From: Polymorphobacter fuscus
GTDB lineage: Bacteria; Pseudomonadota; Alphaproteobacteria; Sphingomonadales; Sphingomonadaceae
DNA length: 64,000 nt
NCBI RefSeq assembly: GCF_011927825.1
Contig: NZ_JAATJI010000001.1
Coordinates: 1,488,001-1,552,000, forward strand
Direction: 5' to 3'
In this document: positions 28,016 through 37,517 of the stretch, one piece after another
How positions within the stretch are numbered: position 1 is the stretch's first letter
Layout of the letters: each line of letters begins with the position of its first letter
Position numbers and translations under genes: made by a program
The notes under the pieces: model-generated
The model's input: the letters and a program-made list of their open reading frames with translations, nothing else
What the model was told of the DNA's origin: nothing
Databases searched by the model: none

Positions 28016-29263
28016 ATGATGACGAACCGCCTGACGACAGGATTGCGCGCTCTGCTCTTCGCCGCCGGCGCGGGGCTGCTTGTCGCTGCGGCACCGCCGC
28101 CGGGCAATTGGGTCGCCAGCTGGGCCGCTTCGCAGCAGATCCCCGAAGACCGCAATGCCCTCGCCCCGGCCGACCTTACCGACACGACGCTGCGCCAGCT
28201 CGTCCATCTGTCGACCGGCGGCCGCCGCGTCCGCGTGCTGGTCAGCAACGCCTTCGGCACCGAAGCGCTCGACATCGGCGCCGCCCATGTCGCCCGCGCG
28301 CCCGCCCCCGACAGTGCCCGGATCGACCCTGCAAGCGACCGCGCGCTGACCTTCGACGGCGCCCCCGGCGTCACCATTCCCGCCGGTGCCAGCTATTGGT
28401 CCGACCCGGTCGCGATCGATGCCGCGCCGCTGTCGACGCTGGCAATCACGCTGCATCTGCCCAAGCCGCCGGCGCGCCAGACCAGCCATCCGGGGTCGCG
28501 CGCCACCAGCTACCTGCTGGCGGGCAATCATGTCGGCGCCGCCGACCTCGCGGGCGCCCGCACGGTCGATCACTGGTATCAGCTCGCCAGCGTCGCCGTC
28601 GACGCCCCCAGGGACGCCCGCGCCATCGTCGCCATCGGCGATTCGATCACCGATGGCCATGGCGCCACCACCAACGGCAACGACCGCTGGACCGACCGCC
28701 TCGCCGAACGGTTGCAGGCGGCACCTGCGTTGCGCAGCGTCAGCGTCCTCAACCATGGCATCGGCGGCAATCGCGTGCTGCAGGATGGCCTTGGACCCAA
28801 TCTTCTTGCCCGGTTCGATCGCGATGTGCTGGCACAGCCCGGGGTTCGCTATGTCATCCTTCTCGAAGGCATCAACGATCTCGGCGGGCTGACCCGCGAG
28901 GCGCCGGTCGACCAGGCGGCGCATGACCGTCTCGTCGCACGCATCACCGGCGCCTACGCGCAGGTCGTTTCGCGCGCCCGCGCCGCCGGCATCAAGGCGT
29001 ATGGCGCCACCATCCTGCCAGACGGCGGGTCGAGCTATTACCACCCCGATGCGCTGAACGAAGCCGACCGCGCAGCGGTCAACGCCTGGATCCGCACGCC
29101 GGGCAATTTCGATGCCGTCATCGATTTCGACGCGCTGACCCGCGACCCGGCGGACCCGCGACGCATGCGCAAGGACTATGATTCCGGCGATGGTTTGCAC
29201 CCGTCGGCGGCCGGTTACCGTGCCATGGCCGACTCTATCCCGCTGTCATTGTTTCACCGTTAA
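28016..29263 (+). CDS. Exported SGNH/GDSL-family esterase, possible acetyl-xylan or sugar esterase
   Basis: Probably deacylates xylo-oligosaccharides in the periplasm. Start at ATG 28016 after GGGGAGAG gives a signal peptide (LLFAAGAGLLVAAAPPP); ATG 28019 is equivalent. An N-terminal beta domain of about 190 residues precedes the SGNH hydrolase core: block I AIGDSITDGHG (catalytic Ser, about residue 205), block II GIGGNR, block III GINDLGG, and block V DGLHPSAAGY with the catalytic Asp-His. Length is 415 residues. It is divergent from xylX across the operator. The family is certain; the acyl substrate is inferred from the xylan locus. Confidence 0.85.
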   Translation: MMTNRLTTGLRALLFAAGAGLLVAAAPPPGNWVASWAASQQIPEDRNALAPADLTDTTLRQLVHLSTGGRRVRVLVSNAFGTEALDIGAAHVARAPAPDSARIDPASDRALTFDGAPGVTIPAGASYWSDPVAIDAAPLSTLAITLHLPKPPARQTSHPGSRATSYLLAGNHVGAADLAGARTVDHWYQLASVAVDAPRDARAIVAIGDSITDGHGATTNGNDRWTDRLAERLQAAPALRSVSVLNHGIGGNRVLQDGLGPNLLARFDRDVLAQPGVRYVILLEGINDLGGLTREAPVDQAAHDRLVARITGAYAQVVSRARAAGIKAYGATILPDGGSSYYHPDALNEADRAAVNAWIRTPGNFDAVIDFDALTRDPADPRRMRKDYDSGDGLHPSAAGYRAMADSIPLSLFHR

Positions 29264-29286
29264 CATATTGGCAATATTGGTGAAAC
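29251..29286. repeat. Nested inverted repeat spanning the esterase stop codon
   Basis: Outer arms GTTTCACC (29251-29258) and GGTGAAAC (29279-29286) enclose an inner palindrome ATATTG-G-CAATAT (29265-29277). The esterase TAA (29261-29263) lies inside. No T-tract follows, so it could be a 3' end hairpin or a protein-binding site. Confidence 0.45.
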
Positions 29287-29331
29287 GACAACCGTAGAAT
29301 CCACATAAAGCGACGGTCAAGACTTTTCGGG

Positions 29332-29337
29332 TATAAT
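29332..29337 (+). promoter_or_regulatory. TATAAT -10 box upstream of the GGDEF/EAL gene
   Basis: A perfect TATAAT lies 67 bp before the chosen start. No good -35 box is found 16-18 bp upstream, so this may be an activator-dependent promoter. The surrounding 140-bp gap is unusually AT-rich for this window. Confidence 0.4.
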
Positions 29338-29403
29338 CCGTTTCGGGGAGGCCAGATCGGCAATCTCGCGCGCCGGATTTGTCCGGGAGTGAGGGTCACG
29401 CGC

Positions 29404-31407
29404 ATGTACCGTCCACGCTTGTGTCCGAACTTTCTCAAAAGCCTGTCGCACTGGAAATCGAGCGACAGTCTGATCAAGGAACAATATCGCGCCCTGCGGC
29501 CGCAGGTCCCGACGATGTACCTCGCGGTCCTGATCAATATCATCCTGCTGGCCTTTGTTTCGTCGCGGACGGTCGGCCCCGATGCGTTCATCGTCCCGAT
29601 CTTCGTGGCCATCCTGATTCTCTGCCGCGTGATCTTCTGGTGGTTCACCCGCGCGCCCGACGCCGGCCCCAGCATCGCCCAGATTCGCAGTTCGATGACC
29701 AGCACGCTGGTGACCGCGTGCCTGGTCTCGGTCGGACTCAGCATCTGGAGCGAGCAGGTCCTGGCGTCGGGCGGATCCGAGCCGCGCGCCTATGTCGGCC
29801 TGTTCATGGCCTTGTGCACGATCTGTTGTGCGGCCTGCCTGTCCAGCCTGCCGCTGGCGGCCTATATCGTCGTCGCCGTCGGCACGGTGCCGGTGTCGAT
29901 CTCGCTGTTGCTGACCGACGACCTGGTCCTCGCCACCATGGGGGTCAACATGCTGCTGGTGTCACCGCTGGTCGTCGGCATGATCAACCGCCAGCACAAG
30001 CAATTGCGGCGCATGGTGGCGTCGCGCAGCGAGATCGCTGCCGAACAGATGAAGGCAAGTGTCCTGGCGCACAGCGATTCGCTGACCGGCCTTGCCAACC
30101 GCCGCGCCTTTCTCGACGAATTGCGCGTCGCTTCGGTGTCGCTGAAACGGTCGACGCTGGCGATCGCGATGATCGACCTCGATGGCTTCAAGCTCATCAA
30201 CGACACCTATGGCCATCAGACCGGCGACGCGCTGCTCGTCGAGACCGCACAACGGCTGCGCCACCTCAGCATCGGCGATGCCGTCATCGCGCGGCTGGGC
30301 GGCGACGAGTTTGCCGTCCTCCTGCGCGACATCGAGCGAATCGACGATGCCCAGCTCCGGCTGGCGCAACTTGCCGGCGTCTTCGCCCAGCCTTTTCGAG
30401 TCGGGGACCAGTCGTTCCGGCTCAAGGCGTCGATCGGCCTTGCACATAATGTGACCGAATCCGCAACGACGATGGGCCTGATCAACCGCGCCGACCTGGC
30501 GATGTACGAGGCCAAGCGCCGCCAGGGCGCAACCGTCTGCCTGTTCGAACCGAGCATGGAGGTGCGCACCCGCCGCCGCCTGATGATCGAACGCGCTCTC
30601 GCCAATCCCGCCGACAGCGCATTGATCACGCTATATTTCCAGCCGGTAATCGACGCCGCAACCGGCCGCATTTCGGTTTTCGAGGCACTGGCGCGCTGGA
30701 CCCACCCGAAACTGGGGGTGATCCCGCCTGTCGAGTTCATCCCGCTCGCCGAACAGGCCGGAATGACGACGCTGCTGACCACCCAGCTGCTGTCGATGGC
30801 GCTGCGCACCGCATCCGCCTGGCCCGCCCATATCGGGCTGTCGTTCAATGTCAGCGCGCAGGAACTCGCCTCGCCGTCGATTGCCCGGCGCATCCTGAAG
30901 CTGGTCGCCGACCATGGCTTCGACCCTGGCCGGCTGTCGATCGAAGTCACCGAAACCGCGTTGCTCAGCGACTTTGCGGCGGCGCGCACCGCCGTTTGCG
31001 CCCTGCAGGAAGGCGGCGTCCGCGTCCTTCTCGACGACTTTGGCGCCGGCTATGCCTCGATCGGCTATCTGCGCGAAATGCACTTCGACGGCATCAAGCT
31101 CGATGGCAGCCTGATCACGCCGCTGATGGAAAGCGATACCGCCCATGACCTGCTGGTCGGCGTCCTCCACCTGTGCCGCGCCATCGGCGCGCCGGTCACT
31201 GCCGAGATGGTGGAAACCCAGGCCCAGCATGACTTGCTGTGCGCATTGGGCGTCCAGAAGCTGCAAGGCTATTTCCTGTCGCGCGCCTTGCCGCCGGAGG
31301 AAGCGCTGGCCGCCTGCGCGGCCGGCGGCAATGCCTTGCCCATGCCGCGTTCGTCGGTGGTGTTGTTCAACAAGCGGCTGCCGCTGCAGTTGACCGGCAA
31401 CGCCTGA
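29404..31407 (+). CDS. Membrane-bound GGDEF/EAL bifunctional cyclic-di-GMP enzyme
   Basis: Makes and/or degrades cyclic di-GMP at the inner membrane. ATG 29404, 8 bases after GAGGG, is preferred over GTG 29389, which has no spacing to its site. Residues 35-215 hold about six membrane segments. The GGDEF domain (about 220-380) has an intact RLGGDEFAVLL motif but no RxxD inhibitory site five residues before it. The EAL domain (about 400-650) keeps FEALARW, NVSAQEL, DDFGAGYAS and EMVET, the metal and catalytic positions, so both halves look active. Length is 667. It stands alone between the xylan locus and purS; a functional link to xylan use is not shown. Confidence 0.9.
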   Translation: MYRPRLCPNFLKSLSHWKSSDSLIKEQYRALRPQVPTMYLAVLINIILLAFVSSRTVGPDAFIVPIFVAILILCRVIFWWFTRAPDAGPSIAQIRSSMTSTLVTACLVSVGLSIWSEQVLASGGSEPRAYVGLFMALCTICCAACLSSLPLAAYIVVAVGTVPVSISLLLTDDLVLATMGVNMLLVSPLVVGMINRQHKQLRRMVASRSEIAAEQMKASVLAHSDSLTGLANRRAFLDELRVASVSLKRSTLAIAMIDLDGFKLINDTYGHQTGDALLVETAQRLRHLSIGDAVIARLGGDEFAVLLRDIERIDDAQLRLAQLAGVFAQPFRVGDQSFRLKASIGLAHNVTESATTMGLINRADLAMYEAKRRQGATVCLFEPSMEVRTRRRLMIERALANPADSALITLYFQPVIDAATGRISVFEALARWTHPKLGVIPPVEFIPLAEQAGMTTLLTTQLLSMALRTASAWPAHIGLSFNVSAQELASPSIARRILKLVADHGFDPGRLSIEVTETALLSDFAAARTAVCALQEGGVRVLLDDFGAGYASIGYLREMHFDGIKLDGSLITPLMESDTAHDLLVGVLHLCRAIGAPVTAEMVETQAQHDLLCALGVQKLQGYFLSRALPPEEALAACAAGGNALPMPRSSVVLFNKRLPLQLTGNA

Positions 31408-31465
31408 GCCACGGCTCCCGCGCACCGGCTTGCCCTGCGCAGCCGCCGCAACTAAAGCCTGCTGC

Positions 31466-31696
31466 ATGAAAGCCCGCGTCACCATCACCCTCAAGCCCGG
31501 CGTGCTCGACCCGCAGGGCCGCGCCATCCACAATGCCCTCGACGGGCTGGGCTTCACCGGCGTTGCCGGCGTCCGCCAGGGCAAGGTCATCGAACTCGAT
31601 CTCGCCGACGGCACCTCCGAAGCCGTCATCGACGACATGGCGCGAAAGCTGCTCGCCAATACGGTCATCGAAAATTACCGGATCGAGCTGCTGTGA
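31466..31696 (+). CDS. purS: Phosphoribosylformylglycinamidine synthase subunit PurS
   Basis: Small structural subunit of the three-part FGAM synthase (PurS-PurQ-PurL) of purine biosynthesis. It is 76 residues with the conserved [19 protein letters not shown] opening (here [13 protein letters not shown]) and a C-terminal [12 protein letters not shown] 31466 gives the standard N-terminus; an in-frame ATG at 31430 would add an unsupported extension. Its stop overlaps purQ by 4 bp. purL and purC are not in the window, so the operon is split here. Confidence 0.93.
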   Translation: MKARVTITLKPGVLDPQGRAIHNALDGLGFTGVAGVRQGKVIELDLADGTSEAVIDDMARKLLANTVIENYRIELL

Positions 31697-32358
31697 AGGC
31701 CGCCGTGGTCGTCTTTCCCGGCAGCAACTGCGACCGGGATCTTGCGGTGGCGATCGAGACCATCACCGGCACGGCACCGACCATGGTCTGGCATCGCGAC
31801 ACCGACCTTCCGGACGGGCTCGACCTCATCGCCCTGCCCGGCGGCTTTTCCTATGGCGACTATCTGCGCTCCGGCGCCATGAGCGCGCGGTCGCCGGTCA
31901 TGCAGGCGGTCATCGCCGCTGCCGGCCAGGGCCGTGCCGTCCTTGGCGTCTGCAACGGCTTCCAGGTGCTCACCGAAGCCGGCCTGCTGCCCGGCGCGCT
32001 GATGCGCAACGCCGGGCTGGACTTCGTCTGCCGCGACGTGGCGTTGACCGTCGCCAACAGCCAGACGATGTTCACCGGCCGCTATGACGCCGGCGAGACC
32101 ATCCGCATTCCCGTTGCCCATCACGACGGCAATTATGTCGCCGATGCCGCCACGCTCCACCGGTTGGAGGGCGAAGGCCGGGTCGTCCTGCGCTACGCCG
32201 AGCCCGTCAACGGCTCGGCGCGCGACATTGCCGGCATCGTCAACGACCAGGGCAATGTGCTGGGGCTGATGCCGCATCCCGAACGGCTGATCGAGGCCGA
32301 ACAGGGCGGCACCGACGGCCGCCGCATGTTCGAGGCACTGGCGGCAGCGCTGGGCTGA
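31693..32358 (+). CDS. purQ: Phosphoribosylformylglycinamidine synthase subunit PurQ (glutaminase)
   Basis: Class I glutamine amidotransferase supplying ammonia to PurL. The nucleophile is in GVCNGFQVL (about residue 87), an oxyanion motif in [12 protein letters not shown], and the catalytic His-Glu pair in [10 protein letters not shown] near the end. Length is 221 residues. The GTG start overlaps the purS stop (GTGA). It ends 84 bp before the convergent queuosine transporter stop; that gap shows no recognisable element. Confidence 0.95.
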   Translation: MKAAVVVFPGSNCDRDLAVAIETITGTAPTMVWHRDTDLPDGLDLIALPGGFSYGDYLRSGAMSARSPVMQAVIAAAGQGRAVLGVCNGFQVLTEAGLLPGALMRNAGLDFVCRDVALTVANSQTMFTGRYDAGETIRIPVAHHDGNYVADAATLHRLEGEGRVVLRYAEPVNGSARDIAGIVNDQGNVLGLMPHPERLIEAEQGGTDGRRMFEALAAALG

Positions 32359-32442
32359 AGGGTCGCCGGTCGTACGGTGCAGGACAATTCGGCAAACAGC
32401 GATCCAGCGTGCGGGGTCGATGCCGATCGAACGAAATCCGCG

Positions 32443-33177
32443 CTAGACCCCGGTCTTGAACGGGGTGAAATCTGTTCGCGTATCGAACACGTCAAGGCCT
32501 TCCGCCGCCTTGAAGAACGCCACGACGCGATAGGTGACCGGCGTCAGGATGACCTCCCACAGCACCTTGAGCAGATAGTTGGTGAACAGCACCACGAACA
32601 CCAGCCGCGTCTCCCACACGCCCAGGAAGGCAAGCGGATAGAAGATCAGGCTGTCCACCCCCTGCCCGACAATGGTCGACCCGATCGTGCGCATCCACAG
32701 ATGCCGCCCCCCGGTCATCACCTTCATCCGCGCCAGCACAAAGGCATTGGCCATCTCGCCCGCCCAGAACGCCAGCACCGATGCGAGGAAGATCCGCGGC
32801 ACCTGGCCGAACACCGCCGCCAGCGCCGCCTGCCCGGCCCAGTCCGGCGACGGCGGCAAGGTGACGACCACGAACGCCATGCCGGCGGCGAACACCGATG
32901 CCGCAAAGCCCACCCAGACGACACGCCGGGCGCGCGCATAGCCATAGACCTCGGTCATCACATCGCCGAGCACATAGCCCAGCGGAAAGAACAATATCCC
33001 GGCACCGAAGGTCAACGGGCCGAACAGCGGCAGCGTCACCTGCGCCGGCTTGCCCGCCCCGATCAGGTTGGAGCAGATCAGGATGACGGCGAACGCCGCC
33101 ATGCAGAAATCATAATAGCGCAGCTGCCGCCCGGCGAGCGCATCGGCATCGACAGCAACGATCGGAGAATTGGTCAT
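32443..33177 (-). CDS. yhhQ: Queuosine precursor transporter (YhhQ/DUF165 family)
   Basis: Inner-membrane transporter for queuosine precursors such as preQ0 or preQ1. The 244-residue protein has about six hydrophobic segments, with family residues FPLGYVLGDVMTEVYGYARARR (in two parts: FPLGYVLGDVMTEVYG, then YARARRVVW), AFWAGEMANAFVLARMK and GQGVDSLIFYP. The ATG start at 33177 is 66 bp after the dnaA stop on the same strand, separated by a terminator. queG, a later step in queuosine synthesis, is at 45.1-46.2 kb. Confidence 0.9.
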   Translation of the reverse strand: MTNSPIVAVDADALAGRQLRYYDFCMAAFAVILICSNLIGAGKPAQVTLPLFGPLTFGAGILFFPLGYVLGDVMTEVYGYARARRVVWVGFAASVFAAGMAFVVVTLPPSPDWAGQAALAAVFGQVPRIFLASVLAFWAGEMANAFVLARMKVMTGGRHLWMRTIGSTIVGQGVDSLIFYPLAFLGVWETRLVFVVLFTNYLLKVLWEVILTPVTYRVVAFFKAAEGLDVFDTRTDFTPFKTGV

Positions 33178-33207
33178 GCACCGACCTTAGAGTCGGCCGA
33201 CGAAATG

Positions 33208-33236
33208 AAAAAGGGGTCTGGGGCGTAACGCCCCAG
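33208..33236 (-). terminator. Intrinsic terminator downstream of dnaA
   Basis: On the minus strand CTGGGGCG and CGCCCCAG pair around a TTA loop, followed by ACCCCTTTTT. It lies 8 bp after the dnaA stop codon. Confidence 0.8.
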
Positions 33237-33243
33237 TTCTAGC

Positions 33244-34725
33244 CTAGGCGTCGAGCAGCCGCGTCAGCCGCACCACATCGGCATCGATCTCGCGGTCGGA
33301 CGCGCGCAGTTCCTCGATGCGCTTGACGGCGTGCATCACCGTGGTGTGGTCGCGCCCGCCAAAGCGGCGTCCGATCTCGGGCAGCGAGCGCGGTGTCAGC
33401 TTCTTGGCGAGATACATCGCCACCTGGCGCGGCCGGGCGACTTCGCGGGCCCGGCGGGCGGACATCAGGTCCGACAGCTTCAGGTGATAATGTTCGGCAA
33501 CCTTGCGCTGGATCTCGTCGATCGTCAGCTTCTTTTCGTGCGCGCGGAGCAGGTCGGCGAGTGTCTCGCGGGTGAATTCCAGCGTCACCGGCGCATTGAC
33601 CAGCCCGGCATAGGCGACGACGCGGTTGAGCGCGCCTTCCAGCTCTCGGACGTTGGCGGTGATCTTGCGCGCCAGAAACTCGATCACATCGGCCGGAACG
33701 GTGACATTCTGCGTCATCCCCGCCAGCTTGGCGTGGAGGATGTTGAGACGCAGCTCGTAATCGGCCGGGTTGATGTCGGCGACCAGCCCCCAGGCCATGC
33801 GCGACAGGATCCGCTCCTGGATGCCCTCGAGGTTCTGCGGGCTGCGGTCGGCGGTGATCACCAGCCGCTTCCCGGCGCTGATGATCTCGTTCATCGTGTG
33901 GAAGAATTCTTCCTGGGTCGATTCCTTGCCGGCGATGAACTGGACATCGTCGATCATCAGCAGGTCGACGGCGCGCAGCTTCTGCTTGAAGGCGATGGTA
34001 TCCTTGGCGCGCAGCGCGGCGAGAAACTCGACCATGAAGCGCTCGGCCGACATATAGGTGATGCGCGCGTCGGGCTGCCGCTGGTGCAAGGCGTTGCCGA
34101 TGGCGTGCATCAGATGGGTCTTGCCCAACCCGGTGGTGCCGTGAAGAAACAGCGGATTGAAACCCACCGGTCCCGGCTCGGCAACGGCGAGCGCCGCATT
34201 ATAGGCAAGCTCGTTCGACTTGCCGACGATGAAGCTGTCGAACGTATATCGGTTTTCCACCGGCGGTGACGCCGTATCGGGCGCCGACGCGGTAGCGGCG
34301 ATTGTCGGTGCGGTGGCGTGCGCGGCGGCGGCCTGCACGGTCAGCGTCACCTGCCGGGTTCCCGGCCGCTGCACGGTCCAGTGGTGGCGAAGCGCCTCGG
34401 CATAATGGCCGCCGACCCAATCCGCCACAAAGGCGCTCGGCGCGGCCAGGCGCACGGTGTCGCCGTCGCAGCCTAGGAACGCCAGCGGCGCCAGCCAGGC
34501 ATCGAAATGATGGTCCCCCGATTCGGCCCGCAGCGCCGCGCGCACACGCGCCCAGGCATGCAAAAGTCCATCCTGCTGGGCACCGGCGTCGCGCGCGCCG
34601 GCATCACCTGCCCGCAGCGCCGGCGCCCAGCCGGCTGCACGCGCAGGCGCAGCCATGCCTGCCTGTGCCGGCACCGCGCGATTGACGGTCGTCTGCTGCT
34701 TCGTTGGTACCGCCAAAACCGACAC
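33244..34725 (-). CDS. dnaA: Chromosomal replication initiator DnaA
   Basis: AAA+ ATPase that melts oriC. The start is GTG 34725, preceded by GGGAGGAAG; the frame is open further upstream but has no ribosome binding site there. Domain I (about 50-125) is followed by an Ala/Thr-rich linker. The AAA+ domain has Walker [11 protein letters not shown] (about 205), Walker [10 protein letters not shown] and an arginine-rich sensor region. Domain IV contains the DnaA-box signature [18 protein letters not shown]. Length is 493 residues. The roughly 50-residue Ala-rich N-terminal extension before domain I is longer than usual. rpsT and mutM precede it, a common alphaproteobacterial arrangement. Confidence 0.96.
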   Translation of the reverse strand: MSVLAVPTKQQTTVNRAVPAQAGMAAPARAAGWAPALRAGDAGARDAGAQQDGLLHAWARVRAALRAESGDHHFDAWLAPLAFLGCDGDTVRLAAPSAFVADWVGGHYAEALRHHWTVQRPGTRQVTLTVQAAAAHATAPTIAATASAPDTASPPVENRYTFDSFIVGKSNELAYNAALAVAEPGPVGFNPLFLHGTTGLGKTHLMHAIGNALHQRQPDARITYMSAERFMVEFLAALRAKDTIAFKQKLRAVDLLMIDDVQFIAGKESTQEEFFHTMNEIISAGKRLVITADRSPQNLEGIQERILSRMAWGLVADINPADYELRLNILHAKLAGMTQNVTVPADVIEFLARKITANVRELEGALNRVVAYAGLVNAPVTLEFTRETLADLLRAHEKKLTIDEIQRKVAEHYHLKLSDLMSARRAREVARPRQVAMYLAKKLTPRSLPEIGRRFGGRDHTTVMHAVKRIEELRASDREIDADVVRLTRLLDA

Positions 34726-35284
34726 GCTCGTCTTCCTCCCAAAGTATCGGCGGCGGCCAGTTTCGGCTTTCGACCCTTCCGCTCTGGCGTCGCTTTTCCG
34801 CGGTCGATGCAAAGACAAAGCGTCCCCGACGTCTGACCAGGGGTCGACGACAATATGAACGATGTATTGACCGAACCGGAGACGCAGAGACTGCATCGGT
34901 GGCGCCAGACAGGGCCTGAATTAAGCAAGGACACGCCGTCCAAGCAAGCGTCACAATTGTCCCCAAGTGCAAATAATTCCATTGACACGCAGAAGGGCCA
35001 ATTCGCCGACAACCCACGACAACGCGCTGATTTTTCGTGACATCGGCGTGACGATTGGATGACGGTTCGCGCAGCTTGAAATGTTAACAGGCTGATTTCT
35101 AATAACAATTCTGGTGGCGCCAGACGACCCGATTCGGCACCGCGCAATGCGCCTTCAGCGTCCTCCGCCGCGCCATGGCAGGCGATCACGCCACCCCCCG
35201 GGCGCGCGTGCGCTGCAACATCCTGTCACATGAGCCGAATCGGACGACCGCCGCAGGTCATCGGACCGCCGCGCGGCAGACAGC
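34726..35284. other. Long intergenic region upstream of dnaA with an AT-rich core
   Basis: About 560 bp without a convincing gene. It contains an AT-rich stretch (about 34960-35110) and a possible dnaA promoter on the minus strand (TTGGCC at 35001-34996 and AATTAT at 34978-34973, 17 bp apart). A 13-bp direct repeat GGTGGCGCCAGAC occurs at 34898-34910 and 35113-35125, bracketing the AT-rich part. I saw no cluster of canonical DnaA boxes, so an origin cannot be claimed. Confidence 0.5.
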
Positions 35285-35310
35285 AAAAAGGCGCCGCAAC
35301 CGCAGCGCCT
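35285..35310 (-). terminator. Intrinsic terminator of rpsT
   Basis: On the minus strand AGGCGC-TGC and GCG-GCGCCT pair around GGTT and are followed directly by TTTT. It lies 55 bp downstream of the rpsT stop and separates rpsT from dnaA transcription. Confidence 0.85.
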
Positions 35311-35365
35311 CTTCACCAAATCTTAATAGTTACGACTGCCCGGAAAACAGCAGCCGGTGGCGCGA

Positions 35366-35647
35366 TCAGCCCTGGGCAGGTGCTGCTTCGAGCGCCTTGA
35401 CGCGCTTGGCGAGGCGCGAAATCTTGCGCGCCACGGTGTTCTTGTGAAGAACGCCCTTCGACACGCCGCGCATCATTTCCGGCTGCGCCGCCGCGAGTGC
35501 GGCAGCGGCGGCTGCCAGATCACCCGCGCCAATCGTCGACTCGGCGCGCTTCACGAAGGTGCGGATGCGGCTGACCCGCGCCTTGTTGACCTCGGCGCGG
35601 CGAGCGTTGCGACGAATGCGCTTTTCAGCCTGGGGCGTATTGGCCAT
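35366..35647 (-). CDS. rpsT: 30S ribosomal protein S20
   Basis: Primary 16S rRNA-binding protein of the small subunit. The 93-residue basic protein opens [17 protein letters not shown] and has the helical [14 protein letters not shown]-terminal part, both standard for S20. The ATG start follows AAGGA. It has its own promoter about 90 bp upstream and its own terminator. Neighbouring mutM and dnaA on the same strand match the common alphaproteobacterial order. Confidence 0.96.
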   Translation of the reverse strand: MANTPQAEKRIRRNARRAEVNKARVSRIRTFVKRAESTIGAGDLAAAAAALAAAQPEMMRGVSKGVLHKNTVARKISRLAKRVKALEAAPAQG

Positions 35648-35736
35648 TGTGTCCTTGAACTCTCGTCTGATGTTGCCGGTTGTCCCGGCACATGACCGGT
35701 ATCGGCGCGGGACTCGACCCGCACCGGAAGTGGAGC

Positions 35737-35765
35737 CGCATAAGCCCAGACCGGCACAGGGTCAA
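35737..35765 (-). promoter_or_regulatory. rpsT promoter
   Basis: On the minus strand TTGACC (35765-35760) and TATGCG (35742-35737) are 17 bp apart, leaving a leader of about 85-90 bases before the rpsT ATG. Confidence 0.65.
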
Positions 35766-35782
35766 GACCCGCGCCGCCCGGA

Positions 35783-36598
35783 TCAGCGTTGGCAGCGCGC
35801 GCAGAAGAAGCTCGACCGCCCCGACTGGACGATGCGCTGCACCGGCCGCGCGCACACCGGGCAGGGTTTGCCTTCCTGCCCATAGACCTGAAAGCCCTTC
35901 TGGAAATAGCCGAGCGTGCCGTCGGGCGCCGCATGGTCGCGCAGGCTCGATCCGCCCGCGGCGATCGCTTCCAGCAGCACCGCGCGCACCGAATCGACCA
36001 GCAGACTGATGCGCCGCGCCGCCACCTGCCCGCCAGCCCGCCCCGGGTGGATGCCGGCGCGGAATAGCGCCTCGCAGACATAGATATTGCCGAGGCCGGC
36101 AACGATACGCTGATCGAGCAGCAGCGCCTTGGCCGGCGCCATTCGCCCCCGGAACGCCGCCGCGAGCATCGCCGCGCCGAAATCGGGCCCCAGCGGCTCC
36201 GGCCCCAGCCCCGCCAGCAAGGGGTGGGCCGCCACTGCCGATGTCTCGACAAGGTCGATCGAGCCGAAACGGCGGGCGTCGTTGAACGCCACCTGCCGGC
36301 CGTTGCCGGTTTCGAACACCACATGGTCGTGCTTGCCGATCGCCTCCGGATCGACCCGCATCCGCCCCGACATGCCCAGATGCACGATCATCGTGTCGCC
36401 GCGGTCGGTATCCACCAGCCCGTATTTGGCGCGGCGCCGACAGCCGGTCACCACGGCGCCGGTCAACCGCTGCCCCAGGCCGTCGGGGAACGGCCGCCGC
36501 AGATCTGCGCGGTTGAGCGTGATGCGGGCAAAGCGCTGCCCCATCCACACCGGCGCCAGCCCGCGCATCACCGTTTCGACTTCGGGCAGTTCGGGCAT
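35783..36598 (-). CDS. mutM: Formamidopyrimidine-DNA glycosylase
   Basis: Removes 8-oxoguanine and formamidopyrimidines from DNA. The protein starts [10 protein letters not shown], where Pro2 and Glu3 are the catalytic residues. It carries HLGMSGR and NDARRFG in the N-terminal domain, the helix-two-turn-helix [12 protein letters not shown] near residue 165, and a C-terminal zinc finger with Cys spacing C-x2-C-x16-C-x2-C. Length is 271 residues. It is divergent from ubiE; the 115-bp gap between them shows no clear promoter. Confidence 0.97.
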   Translation of the reverse strand: MPELPEVETVMRGLAPVWMGQRFARITLNRADLRRPFPDGLGQRLTGAVVTGCRRRAKYGLVDTDRGDTMIVHLGMSGRMRVDPEAIGKHDHVVFETGNGRQVAFNDARRFGSIDLVETSAVAAHPLLAGLGPEPLGPDFGAAMLAAAFRGRMAPAKALLLDQRIVAGLGNIYVCEALFRAGIHPGRAGGQVAARRISLLVDSVRAVLLEAIAAGGSSLRDHAAPDGTLGYFQKGFQVYGQEGKPCPVCARPVQRIVQSGRSSFFCARCQR

Positions 36599-36713
36599 GG
36601 CGGTCTCGTTCCGTCAGGTGCGGGCCAACACCGCGACATTTCTGCGACAAATCAGCGGCACGCGACATAGGGCGCGTTTGCGGTGGCGCCAAGGCCAAGC
36701 TAGGAGGCGTGAC

Positions 36714-37454
36714 ATGATCGACACCCCCGATACCGTCAGCTTCGGCTATACCCAGGTCGCCCCCCAGGAAAAGACTCGCCGGGTCGGGGAGGTCTTCGCG
36801 TCGGTCGCCAAGCGCTACGACATCATGAACGACCTGATGTCGGCGGGCATGCACCGCGTCTGGAAGGACGATTTCGTTCGCGCGTTGAAGCCGCGCGCCG
36901 GAGAACGCATCCTCGACATGGCCGGCGGCACCGGCGACATCGCCTTCCGCATCGCCCGATCGGGCGCCGATGTGACGGTGGCCGACATCAACCCGCACAT
37001 GCTCGAAGTCGGTATTGAACGCGCCGCCAAAAAGGGCATCACCAGCCTCGTCTGGCGCGAGGAAAATGCCGAAACCCTGTCATTCCCCGATCGCAGCTTC
37101 GATGCCTATACGATCGCCTTTGGCATCCGCAACGTCACCGATATTCCGGCAGCGCTCAGCGAAGCCCATCGCGTTCTCGGCTTCGGCGGGCGGTTCTTCT
37201 GCCTCGAATTTTCCACCACCGAATGGCCGGGCTTCGGCGAGGCCTATGACCTTTATTCCGAAAAGCTTGTGCCGCGCATCGGCAAGGCGGTGGCCGGCGA
37301 CGCCGACAGCTATCGCTACCTCATCGAATCGATCCGCCGTTTCCCGCGCATGCCCGACTTTGCCGCGATGATCGAAGCCGCAGGCTTTCGGAACGTCAAA
37401 TACCGGCCCATCCTGGGCGGCGCCGTCGCCATCCACAGCGGCTGGAAAGTCTGA
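36714..37454 (+). CDS. ubiE: Ubiquinone/menaquinone biosynthesis C-methyltransferase UbiE
   Basis: SAM-dependent C-methylation in quinone biosynthesis. Family landmarks: [11 protein letters not shown] at the N-terminus, [17 protein letters not shown], the SAM motif [14 protein letters not shown] near residue 68, FGIRNVTD, and the ending AIHSGWKV. The ATG at 36714 is preceded by a near-ideal AGGAGG. Length is 246. ubiB follows on the same strand, forming a ubiquinone operon. Confidence 0.96.
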   Translation: MIDTPDTVSFGYTQVAPQEKTRRVGEVFASVAKRYDIMNDLMSAGMHRVWKDDFVRALKPRAGERILDMAGGTGDIAFRIARSGADVTVADINPHMLEVGIERAAKKGITSLVWREENAETLSFPDRSFDAYTIAFGIRNVTDIPAALSEAHRVLGFGGRFFCLEFSTTEWPGFGEAYDLYSEKLVPRIGKAVAGDADSYRYLIESIRRFPRMPDFAAMIEAAGFRNVKYRPILGGAVAIHSGWKV

Positions 37455-37517
37455 GGTGCCAGCACCAGCCCTTGGGGCCAGGGACCACGTGCGTTGCCCG
37501 CGCGGCGCTCGATCCGG

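Noticed and set aside
33178..33243. preQ1 riboswitch upstream of the queuosine precursor transporter
   Set aside because: The gap holds a clear dnaA terminator but none of the conserved preQ1-I loop or A-rich tail sequence.
34921..35110. Chromosomal origin next to dnaA
   Set aside because: AT-rich, but no cluster of TTATCCACA-type DnaA boxes could be found.
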